Source of the DNA: an uncultured Bacteroidales bacterium
GTDB lineage: Bacteria > Bacteroidota > Bacteroidia > Bacteroidales > UBA932
Assembly: GCA_937899055.1 (NCBI GenBank)
Contig: CALBPX010000075.1
Span: 1 to 28,045, forward strand
Reading direction: 5' to 3'
Length of the DNA: 28,045 bases
The notes below the pieces were generated by a model. That model worked only from the letters and a program-made list of their open reading frames with translations, did not search any database and was not told the DNA's origin. A program made the position numbers and the translations under genes. Below are positions 1 to 6,152 of this stretch, piece by piece (position 1 is the first letter of the stretch; each line of letters opens with the position of its first letter).

Positions 1-14
1 CGCTCTTCCGATCT
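1..14. other. Residual Illumina sequencing adapter
   Basis: The first 14 bases, CGCTCTTCCGATCT, are identical to the 3' end of the Illumina TruSeq-type adapter; the minus strand gives AGATCGGAAGAGCG, the usual adapter read-through start. This is library sequence left at the contig edge and not part of the genome. It marks the true assembly end, so the bases directly after it should be treated with caution. Confidence 0.93.
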
Positions 15-174
15 TACCTCGTGCCGCAGTCGAAGAAAGAAGGCTATCATCAGTCGGTAAACAAATAAAAACGTACCTATCTACAAGTCAGGAGTATATG
101 TCATCCCCATAGGCTGCTTAAAGGATTAAAACATTCCAAATTGGGTCGGAGTTGATTTGAATTTGGGTTTCAAC
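15..174. other. Non-coding end of contig, downstream of the RING/TerD gene
   Basis: This 160-base stretch lies after the stop codon of the minus-strand gene that follows and before the adapter. I see no convincing gene. A perfect 7-bp inverted repeat (GAGTTGA at 149-155, TCAACTC at 170-176) overlaps the stop codon of that gene and could form a weak stem-loop in its transcript, but no T-run follows it, so I do not call a terminator. Confidence 0.5.
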
Positions 175-2490
175 TCATCCAAAGAGGAGGAGTTTGCTCA
201 CCGATGCGGCATCAAGGGCCCATGTGTAGGTATAGCAAAGGTCTTTGTCGGCAAGATCGGCAGTTGGAGTAAGGGTATGGCCCTGGGCCTGCGCCTTAAT
301 CTGGAGCAGTTCCCCTATCGTGATCTTACTCCTCAGGCGTCTCAGCAAGCTCTCTACCGAGGCCGTATCAAGTTGGCCTACAAACTGGGCGGTAAAAGGC
401 AGTTCAAGCCAGGTAATTTCTCGCAAGTCTATATCCAAGACTCCGAAAACCAGACCTTTGGAAAGGTTAGTTTCATCTACGCGGACAATGTGCTGGACGG
501 TGGAAGGGTCGTAGGCAACGCCGGTTTCATCGGAAATTGTAATGGGGTTTTGGGAGTTCATCCACCCCACCATGAGGTTGGGCGATATGGCACCATTGGA
601 ATAGGCGTTGCAGCTGAAGGCCACGTATTTTGCTCCGCAGGCAGAAAGGGCGGCAAGGTCCAGCTCTATGTATTCGGCAGTTCCTGTCTGGTCCGGAATG
701 TTGCGGATGTCGCCGGAATGTTTTGCACCTTCCGGGGAGAGGTTGTAGTAGGCACAGTCAACACGGCTGCCGTCCTTGAGGCAGATTGCAGCACTGAGGT
801 CCATGTCCAGATGCCTGGCGGAGAGGCCCTTACCCCATTGCATGAACAGGCGTACGGAGTTGCCATCCACCTTAAAACGAGTGCCCTGCAGAGCAACCGA
901 AGTGTCCTGGACGGTGGAGGAACGGTCTCCAACGCTTACCGGAATGTCGTACAGGGAGCTTTGGATATACATCTTGCCCCCTCCGGGTTCTTTCTGGAAG
1001 TGCTTGTAGAGGACCTCTTTGTAGAGTTCCTTTACAGAAGATGCCATGTCCAGAAGATCCTGAGGGCGGAAGTCAGAAAGCTTTCTGTTCTGCCCTATTA
1101 CCTTGGTACTGCCGGTTATCGGACGGGCAATACGCGTTGCCTGAGGGTCAAAGAAGATGTCGGCAGCATTGCCCAAAGACAGTATGAGCCTGGCAGGAAC
1201 CTTGTCCATGACTGAGCGGAATTCACTCAGGGCGCGCACAGGGCCAACCCTGAGCATAAGAGCAAAAAGGCTGCGGGCAAAAGCCCCGGGCCTCTGCCTG
1301 AGGAGTTCAAAAGCCTTGTCGTAATCTACGCAGCCACAGTTAATTCCAAGGGCTTGGTCGAGGTTACCCTTCCATACGGAGTAGTTGCTGTTGTAGAAGG
1401 AGTCCAATATGACCCTCAGGTTGTCAAAGCCCGGTTTGCGGGAGTATTCACCAAGGCGCAGGGCCCTTATCATTCTTACCCACATGCCGCGGTTGGGGTG
1501 CATGTTCTGGCAGGCCTCGTCAGCAGGCATCTGCAGGGAGTTGATCCAAACTGCCACGGCATGGCACATACGGCGGTTGTATCTGAGCTTAAGGTTTTGC
1601 TTCATTACCTGAGAAGCTTCGGCACTCTTGTCAAGAGGGCCCCACATGTGGCGGTTCAGTTTGCCGGCATGTGCCATGAGAGTCTTGGGCTTGAGTATCT
1701 GAAGCTTTCCGGTTTTTCTGTACCAAAGGAAGCGGAGAATGTCGGCAGGCGAAGCAAGATACCGTCCGGCAGCGGCAATCTTTGCTTCAGAAGAGTCTGA
1801 GCCATTGAGATATGCCCCGGCAATGGCGTCTGCAACAATCATCCTGGTCTCCTTCATGGATATGCAGGCATCTTCATTTATGCCCAACACATTTATGAGA
1901 GTCTTTAGGCTGGAGGCCTGGGTGGCATCCAGAGGAACGGCCGAACCCAGGAGCGAATCGCGGAGAATTAGCATATCCTCCATATTCATCAGCCTCAGCG
2001 ATTTCTTTTTGCTGCCCTGGCCTTTGAAGGTAAAGTCTGCTGTCTTGAAGGGAGTTCCACAGAAGGGGCAGCCGTTGTAACGTTCCAGAGGAAAAGTTCC
2101 GTCCGGAATGAAATGGCCGCACGGCAGGGTAGTGCCCTTCAGGTTCTCATCCTTGAACACGTTTGCATAAAGGGTTACCAGATGATCCAGATATGACTCT
2201 CCGGTAGGCACGTTCCAACCTTTTACCAGGGGCGCCCAGTTGAGGTCCGTTCCCAGGGCGGTGTCTATTACCTGTGTAATATCTTCAAGCACGGCGGCCG
2301 GCTGAATGCATAGAGCCCTGAGAAGCTCTTCCTCAACAACATAACCCTTATCCGAAAGAGCCATAGTAAAAGCCGCAATGTCTTTGGAGGCAGATGCCTT
2401 CTGAGGAATATCCTTACGCAGAATATCCACAAAAACGGCCCTGTATCGCAGAGCCACAGAATGGAGTTGTTTTACAAGATTGTTGTCCAT
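175..2490 (-). CDS. RING-finger/TerD-like domain protein (MXAN_6230/SCO0854-like)
   Basis: A 771-residue protein without signal peptide or membrane helix, so probably cytoplasmic. Residues 1-115 look helical. At 122-146 there is a RING-type half-finger, with C124-G-H126 and C141-P-F-C144 as expected zinc ligands around the string GTFPLERYNG. A long, mostly helical middle follows (about 160-500). Residues 545-700 resemble the TerD fold: a DMDLSA strand, then YYNL, then KHSGD, then an acidic strand, VAFSCNAY, and VFGVLDI. The same order of a RING-like finger and a TerD-like tail is known from the MXAN_6230/SCO0854 group, which has been linked to tellurite-type (Ter) stress-response systems; the biochemical role is unknown. 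No other ter gene is visible, but the contig ends just downstream. It follows the permease gene on the same strand after 130 bases. Assignment to the group is by eye and fairly firm; the function is not. Confidence 0.75.
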   Translation of the reverse strand: MDNNLVKQLHSVALRYRAVFVDILRKDIPQKASASKDIAAFTMALSDKGYVVEEELLRALCIQPAAVLEDITQVIDTALGTDLNWAPLVKGWNVPTGESYLDHLVTLYANVFKDENLKGTTLPCGHFIPDGTFPLERYNGCPFCGTPFKTADFTFKGQGSKKKSLRLMNMEDMLILRDSLLGSAVPLDATQASSLKTLINVLGINEDACISMKETRMIVADAIAGAYLNGSDSSEAKIAAAGRYLASPADILRFLWYRKTGKLQILKPKTLMAHAGKLNRHMWGPLDKSAEASQVMKQNLKLRYNRRMCHAVAVWINSLQMPADEACQNMHPNRGMWVRMIRALRLGEYSRKPGFDNLRVILDSFYNSNYSVWKGNLDQALGINCGCVDYDKAFELLRQRPGAFARSLFALMLRVGPVRALSEFRSVMDKVPARLILSLGNAADIFFDPQATRIARPITGSTKVIGQNRKLSDFRPQDLLDMASSVKELYKEVLYKHFQKEPGGGKMYIQSSLYDIPVSVGDRSSTVQDTSVALQGTRFKVDGNSVRLFMQWGKGLSARHLDMDLSAAICLKDGSRVDCAYYNLSPEGAKHSGDIRNIPDQTGTAEYIELDLAALSACGAKYVAFSCNAYSNGAISPNLMVGWMNSQNPITISDETGVAYDPSTVQHIVRVDETNLSKGLVFGVLDIDLREITWLELPFTAQFVGQLDTASVESLLRRLRSKITIGELLQIKAQAQGHTLTPTADLADKDLCYTYTWALDAASVSKLLLFG

Positions 2491-2511
2491 AGCATAAAAG
2501 AAACGGAAATT

Positions 2512-2560
2512 GCCGGTCTGAAATCAAGCCCGAGGGCTCGCAGAAAGAAGTAAGACCGGC
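2512..2560 (-). promoter_or_regulatory. Nested stem-loop in the leader of the RING/TerD gene
   Basis: A perfect 8-bp inverted repeat (gccggtct at 2512-2519, agaccggc at 2553-2560) encloses a smaller hairpin (agccc-ga-gggct, 2527-2538). The element starts about 21 bases upstream of the RING/TerD start codon and is followed toward the gene by no T-run. It could be a leader structure affecting translation or transcript stability, or an operator. A weak TATATTGC box at 2577-2584 on the minus strand would put a transcription start just ahead of it. The structure is seen directly; its role is inferred. Confidence 0.4.
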
Positions 2561-2620
2561 TTGGTCCGTTTCAAGTGCAATATACAAAAAAAACTGAAAG
2601 CATACCCACGCCGGGGTCTG

Positions 2621-3760
2621 CTATTCAACGTCAGTAGGAGCGCAATCGTCCGTAGGGCCGCTTTGAGCCGAGGGCTTTGTGGAAGGCTTAACCACATATC
2701 GCTGATAATAAGTCAGAAGCAGCGTTGTAAGCGGCAGGGCTATGATCATGCCCAATATGCCCAGCAGGCTTCCCCAGATAGACAGGGAAAGAAGAATTAT
2801 GGCGGAGTTCAGGCCGGTTACCTTGCCCATGATCTTTGGGGTGAGGATTACGTCCTGGATGGTCTGTACAACGGCATAGACGGCAAGGGCCGAAAGCATT
2901 ATGAGCCAGAAATTCTGGCCGGTATTGGCGGCTTTTACCGCAGCAAGCATGATGCATGGAATAAAGCTTGCCAGCTGGAGGTAAGGCACAAGGTTCAGTA
3001 TGCCTATGAAAATGCCAAAGGCCACCGCCATAGGAAAATCTATGATGACAAAGCCTATGCTGAAGAGTATTCCAACGCAAAGGGCTATCAGCGCCTGGCC
3101 CCTGAAATATTTGTTCATACCCTCTTCAATGTCGGTAATCACCTGTTTTACAGGCTTTCTCCATCGCAGAGGAAGAAGAGAGTTCCAGCCGGAGATAAGC
3201 TTTTCGTAATCCAGAAGGATGAACAGCGTATATAGCAGCACCATTGTAACCCCAAAGATGCCGGAGAGAGCCGCAAAAGCTCCGCCTACAAAGTTCCATA
3301 CCTTGGGCATGGCCTCCTGCAGCACATTGAGCAGACCGTCTATGGTAAAGGCGTTCTTAAGATGCTCTACGTTCAGGTGGTTGACCAGAAACTGCTTGAT
3401 TGCCGCCGAATACCCGCCAGATTCATAATCGGTCTGCAGGTAGGAAACAATCATATCCTTGACATTCAGAATTTCATCAATCATGGGCGGCACTATAAGC
3501 ATAAAAGCCCCGTACAGAATGCCTCCCACTACCGCAAAGGCGGCAAGAATTCCGAGTATGCGATACTTGAAGCGGCACTTGTACTGGAAGAAGCACACCA
3601 GAGGATGCATCAGGTAGGATATCATCCATGCCACAAAGAACGGCAAAAGAACGGAACTCAGCCGCTTGAGCAGCATTATAACTGCCACTATGAGCAAAAT
3701 TATAAGACATCCACGGATGAAGCGGTCAAACGTAATCTCTTTTTTCCAGCCATTTTCCAT
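2621..3760 (-). CDS. AI-2E family transporter (PerM/YdiK-type permease)
   Basis: A 379-residue integral membrane protein of the AI-2E family (PF01594). It begins with a short cytoplasmic stretch, then paired helices at about 15-50, a third helix near 65-90, a long soluble loop (about 95-150), and a C-terminal block of helices from about 155 to 350, with the family-typical glycine/proline-rich helices such as GILNLVPYLQ and GSLLGILGMIIALPLTT. The tail is short and polar. Length fits the family (about 340-380). Members have been linked to autoinducer-2 export, Na+/H+ antiport or solute efflux, so the substrate cannot be stated. It is divergent from the lipoprotein/radical SAM unit, separated by 57 bases. 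Confidence 0.88.
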   Translation of the reverse strand: MENGWKKEITFDRFIRGCLIILLIVAVIMLLKRLSSVLLPFFVAWMISYLMHPLVCFFQYKCRFKYRILGILAAFAVVGGILYGAFMLIVPPMIDEILNVKDMIVSYLQTDYESGGYSAAIKQFLVNHLNVEHLKNAFTIDGLLNVLQEAMPKVWNFVGGAFAALSGIFGVTMVLLYTLFILLDYEKLISGWNSLLPLRWRKPVKQVITDIEEGMNKYFRGQALIALCVGILFSIGFVIIDFPMAVAFGIFIGILNLVPYLQLASFIPCIMLAAVKAANTGQNFWLIMLSALAVYAVVQTIQDVILTPKIMGKVTGLNSAIILLSLSIWGSLLGILGMIIALPLTTLLLTYYQRYVVKPSTKPSAQSGPTDDCAPTDVE

Positions 3761-3763
3761 ATC

Positions 3764-3795
3764 ATTGCAAATTTAGTCAAAAATGCTTACCTTCG
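3764..3795 (+). promoter_or_regulatory. Bacteroidetes-type promoter for the lipoprotein/radical SAM unit
   Basis: ATTG at 3764-3767 resembles the -33 TTTG box, and TACCTTCG at 3788-3795 matches TAnnTTTG in five of six fixed positions, with 20 bp between them, the spacing usual for the primary sigma factor of Bacteroides. The predicted transcription start would be near 3802, about 16 bases before the lipoprotein start codon. Confidence 0.45.
3768..3775 (-). promoter_or_regulatory. -7 box for the AI-2E permease gene
   Basis: On the minus strand this is TAAATTTG, a perfect TAnnTTTG. No clear -33 box is visible at the right distance. It lies 7 bases before the permease ATG, so a transcript from it would have almost no leader. 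It overlaps the spacer of the promoter on the opposite strand, so the two directions may compete. Confidence 0.3.
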
Positions 3796-3817
3796 TGTGG
3801 AATAAACACTTTACACT

Positions 3818-4048
3818 ATGAAATACAGATGGCTTAGAAATATCCTCAAGGGAGTTTCCGTTACAACGGCCCTGTTTGTATTCCAGGCATGCTACGGCAC
3901 TCCGCAGGGTTGGGATCCTGAAAACGTTCCGGAGGAGGAAGAGGCCGTAGTTAATGCCGCTGATGAGGTTACATCTGAAACTCAGGGCAATACGGTAGCG
4001 CTTGAAGGAGAGGCTTCAGATGCAGGCCAGGAAGCAGCCTCCGAGTGA
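3818..4048 (+). CDS. Small lipoprotein, putative radical-SAM-modified (TIGR04134-like)
   Basis: A 76-residue protein with a lipoprotein signal: a basic start (MKYRWLRNILKG), a hydrophobic stretch and a lipobox VFQAC with lipid-modified Cys25, followed at once by Y-G-T-P. The mature part is only about 50 residues, very acidic, rich in Glu, Ala and Val, with no further cysteine. After lipidation it should sit on a membrane leaflet. The stop codon TGA overlaps the ATG of the radical SAM gene (TGATG), so the two are probably translated in a coupled way. In Bacteroidetes, small lipoproteins with a CYGxP-type motif next to a SPASM radical SAM enzyme form a recognised but uncharacterised rSAM/lipoprotein system; I place this gene there from memory of the family. 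That it is modified, and where, is inferred. Confidence 0.75.
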   Translation: MKYRWLRNILKGVSVTTALFVFQACYGTPQGWDPENVPEEEEAVVNAADEVTSETQGNTVALEGEASDAGQEAASE

Positions 4049-5133
4049 TGAACCCCTTTCTCTTCCGCCAGTTCCGCAGGCTCGAGACCAAAGTCCACGA
4101 GCTGAATTATCTTTTCTGGGAATGTACTCAGCGATGCAACCTGCATTGCCGCCACTGCGGCAGCGACTGCTTTGCCTCTTCCAAGGACCTGGACATGCCC
4201 TTGGAGGATTTTCTGAAGGCTCTGGACACAATTCCCAAGCCGGAAGCCGGACGCAAATCTGCAACCCAAAGACTGATTGTAGTACTTACGGGCGGAGAAC
4301 CCCTTCTCAGGCCTGACATTGAGCAGGTTGGCCGGCAAATCAGCAAGAGGGGCTATTACTGGAGCATGGTTTCCAACGGGTTCTTCTACACCAAAGACCT
4401 GCACGTCAGGCTCATGGCCGCCGGCATGAAAGCCTTGACTTTCAGCCTGGACGGAACGGAAGAAGACCATAACTGGATGAGAGGCAACCCCAAAAGCTAC
4501 AGCCGCACCATAGAAGCCATAAGGATTGCAGCCCTTGAAAAACGCCTGGACATGGACGTAGTAACTTGCGTAAACCGCAGGAACATAAATCAGCTGGAAG
4601 AAATCTACAAAACCCTGCTGAATCTTGGAGTCCGTAAATGGAGGCTGTTTACGGTCATCCCTATCGGAAGGGCCAAGAACGACCCTCAGATGCACCTGAC
4701 CAATGAAGAGATGGTCCGCCTGATGGACTTCATCGCAGAGAAACGCCGCAAGACAGACACTTCCGGCAAGATACGCACATCATCAATGGATGTAGCCTTC
4801 AGCTGCGAAGGCTATCTGGGCCGCTATGAAGAAAAAGTACGTCCGGTACGCTTCTTCTGCCATGCCGGAATAAACATAGCGTCAGTGCTGATAGACGGAA
4901 GGATCTGCGCCTGCCCCAACATAGACCGCAATGCATTCTCGCAGGGCAATATCTACACCGATAATCTATACGAAGTCTGGGAAAACAAATTCCAGGTATT
5001 CCGCAACCGCAAGTGGGCAAAAAAGGGCATCTGCTCCAGATGCCCTCAATTCAGAAACTGCCTCGGCGGCGGAATGCACAACTGGCACAACGGCCCGCTG
5101 AGCTGCCATTACCGCCGAACAGGAAACTGCTAA
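4048..5133 (+). CDS. Radical SAM/SPASM maturase of the rSAM/lipoprotein system (TIGR04133-like)
   Basis: A 361-residue enzyme counted from ATG 4048; a GTG at 4045 would add one residue, but the ATG overlapping the upstream TGA is more likely. The 4Fe-4S site for S-adenosylmethionine is C30-NLH-C34-RH-C37, followed by C41. TGGEPLLRPDI (81-91) is the SAM-binding glycine-rich motif, and SLDG (133-136) follows. The C-terminal third is a SPASM domain with cysteines at 253, 271, 287, 289, 329, 332, 338, 353 and 361, enough for two auxiliary iron-sulfur clusters. Such enzymes carry out radical chemistry on peptides, making thioether, carbon-carbon or epimerised products. With the small lipoprotein immediately upstream the natural reading is a peptide maturase acting on it. 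No protease, peptide exporter or second maturase is adjacent. The chemistry and substrate are inferred from context. Confidence 0.85.
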   Translation: MNPFLFRQFRRLETKVHELNYLFWECTQRCNLHCRHCGSDCFASSKDLDMPLEDFLKALDTIPKPEAGRKSATQRLIVVLTGGEPLLRPDIEQVGRQISKRGYYWSMVSNGFFYTKDLHVRLMAAGMKALTFSLDGTEEDHNWMRGNPKSYSRTIEAIRIAALEKRLDMDVVTCVNRRNINQLEEIYKTLLNLGVRKWRLFTVIPIGRAKNDPQMHLTNEEMVRLMDFIAEKRRKTDTSGKIRTSSMDVAFSCEGYLGRYEEKVRPVRFFCHAGINIASVLIDGRICACPNIDRNAFSQGNIYTDNLYEVWENKFQVFRNRKWAKKGICSRCPQFRNCLGGGMHNWHNGPLSCHYRRTGNC

Positions 5134-5143
5134 GTATCAGGTT

Positions 5144-6028
5144 TTATTCGGCGTCAGCCTTTGGAGCCTGCTCGCAATCGGGGCAGCCGGGACCATGATG
5201 TTTGGGACCCTTGGGACCTTTGGGGCCCATGCAAGGAACAGCCTTGGTTGCAGGAGCTGCTTTGCCCCAAGCCTTCAGAACAGAACCGTCAGCAGCCTTG
5301 ATGTCCTTAACCTGATTTACGCTGATGGCAGGAACTGCAATCTCAGGCTTTTCGGCCTTGTTGCACTCCGGTTTTCCTTCAGGGCAAGTCTTTGTAGAAT
5401 CGCACTCGGGCTTCTCAGGCTTTTCCTCAGGGCAGCACTCGTGCTTTGCAGCCTCGCACTCCTTAGGATCCATTCCGCAGTCGTGCTTTTCTTCCTGGCA
5501 GCACTCGGGCTTTGCCTCAGGGCAGGCTTTCTTCAGAACGATAACTACAAACTGACCGTCTTTGCTCTCAGGACCTTTGCACTCAGCCTTTGGAGCCTCC
5601 TCAGGGCAGCACTCGTGATTTGCAGCCTCACACTCCTTGGGATCCATGCCGCAATTTTCCTTGCAGGCCGGAGCCTCGGGCTTTGCCTCAGGGCAGGCCT
5701 TCTGTGAGTCGCACTCGGGTTTTGCCTCAGGGCATGCCTTGGTGGAATCGCACTCGGGCTTTTCTGCCTTGCACTCAGGTTTTTCCGGAGGGGTTGTAAT
5801 GTCTTTGTCCGTTACAAATACGGCCTCAACTTCCTGACCGTCAACTACAAAAGCTTCGGCTGCAACACTCTCTGCAGAAACTGCCTTTGCATATTTTACT
5901 ACTACGGCCGTAGGCTGTCCGTCCGGACCTACAACTGCGGTAACGCTCTCAGGCTTTGCTGAGCAAGAGGCAAGGAGAAGACCTGCGGCGGCCACTCCCA
6001 CCATTGAAACGATGATATTCTTTTTCAT
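5144..6028 (-). CDS. Cysteine-repeat lipoprotein with a split Ig-like domain
   Basis: A 294-residue lipoprotein. I take the start at 6028, which gives MKKN, a hydrophobic segment and lipobox LLASC with lipid Cys22; the longer reading frame adds 19 residues ahead of the signal. Residues 28-72 look like the first strands of the Ig-like domain found at the N-terminus of some Bacteroidetes esterases. Residues 157-167 (DGQFVVIVLKK) and 233-256 (ending DGSVLKAWGKA) look like its remaining strands. Between them are two cysteine-rich blocks (about 82-151 and 168-229) made of CPEAKPEC-type units and a CGMDPKECEAxxHECCPEE unit present twice. A GPKGPKGPKHHGPGCPDC tail follows. The mature protein has 24 cysteines besides the lipid one, many glutamates and several histidines, which suggests metal binding or disulfide-linked repeats. 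It converges on the radical SAM gene with 10 bases between stops. I know no named family for the whole protein; metal binding and any link to the radical SAM enzyme are inference. Confidence 0.8.
   Translation of the reverse strand: MKKNIIVSMVGVAAAGLLLASCSAKPESVTAVVGPDGQPTAVVVKYAKAVSAESVAAEAFVVDGQEVEAVFVTDKDITTPPEKPECKAEKPECDSTKACPEAKPECDSQKACPEAKPEAPACKENCGMDPKECEAANHECCPEEAPKAECKGPESKDGQFVVIVLKKACPEAKPECCQEEKHDCGMDPKECEAAKHECCPEEKPEKPECDSTKTCPEGKPECNKAEKPEIAVPAISVNQVKDIKAADGSVLKAWGKAAPATKAVPCMGPKGPKGPKHHGPGCPDCEQAPKADAE
5432..5653. repeat. Duplicated 48-bp cysteine-coding unit
   Basis: Bases 5432-5479 and 5606-5653 are direct copies that agree at 44 of 48 positions by eye; both encode the CGMDPKECEAxxHECC unit of the lipoprotein. 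They are 174 bases, or 58 codons, apart. The flanking CPEAKPE units recur at the same spacing, which indicates duplication of a block of about 58 codons followed by divergence. Four related CPExKPE units occur in all within 5342-5785. Confidence 0.8.
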
Positions 6029-6054
6029 AATGTTTGAATAACTGATATTTGCCT

Positions 6055-6086
6055 TAAAAATAAAACATTTGTCCGGCTTATGCAAC
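6055..6086 (-). promoter_or_regulatory. Promoter for the cysteine-repeat lipoprotein
   Basis: Read on the minus strand: GTTG (6083-6086), a 20-bp spacer, then TATTTTTA (6055-6062), close to TTTG-N20-TAnnTTTG. The predicted start of transcription near 6048 leaves a 20-base leader before the ATG at 6028, which also supports that start over the upstream one. Confidence 0.4.
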
Positions 6087-6093
6087 AGGGCCG

Positions 6094-6123
6094 CTTGTAA
6101 ATCGGTTGAAATGGTTAAATTTG
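6094..6123 (+). promoter_or_regulatory. Promoter for galE
   Basis: CTTG (6094-6097), 18 bp, then TAAATTTG (6116-6123), a perfect TAnnTTTG box. Transcription would begin near 6130, about 23 bases before the galE ATG. It is back to back with the promoter of the lipoprotein gene in the 124-base divergent region. Confidence 0.5.
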
Positions 6124-6152
6124 TCCTGGAAACTTAATTTTTTTGAAACACC

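Noticed and set aside
17..26. CCTCGTGCCG resembles the cDNA-library linker text CGGCACGAGG next to the Illumina adapter
   Set aside because: Only about nine to ten bases agree and the rest of the linker is missing; chance is a sufficient explanation.
157..1215. Open frame of 352 codons on the plus strand
   Set aside because: It lies inside the RING/TerD gene on the other strand, has no family features and no promoter; a shadow of codon use in the real gene.
2585..2618. Run of eight T residues (minus strand) after the AI-2E gene as a terminator
   Set aside because: The preceding stem is only about four pairs (ACCC/GGGT) and lies some ten bases from the T-run.
5195..5837. Plus-strand frames rich in Leu/Ser and His across the cysteine-repeat gene
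   Set aside because: They are antisense images of the repeated Cys/Glu/Pro codons; the minus strand has the lipoprotein signal, promoter and family-like strands.
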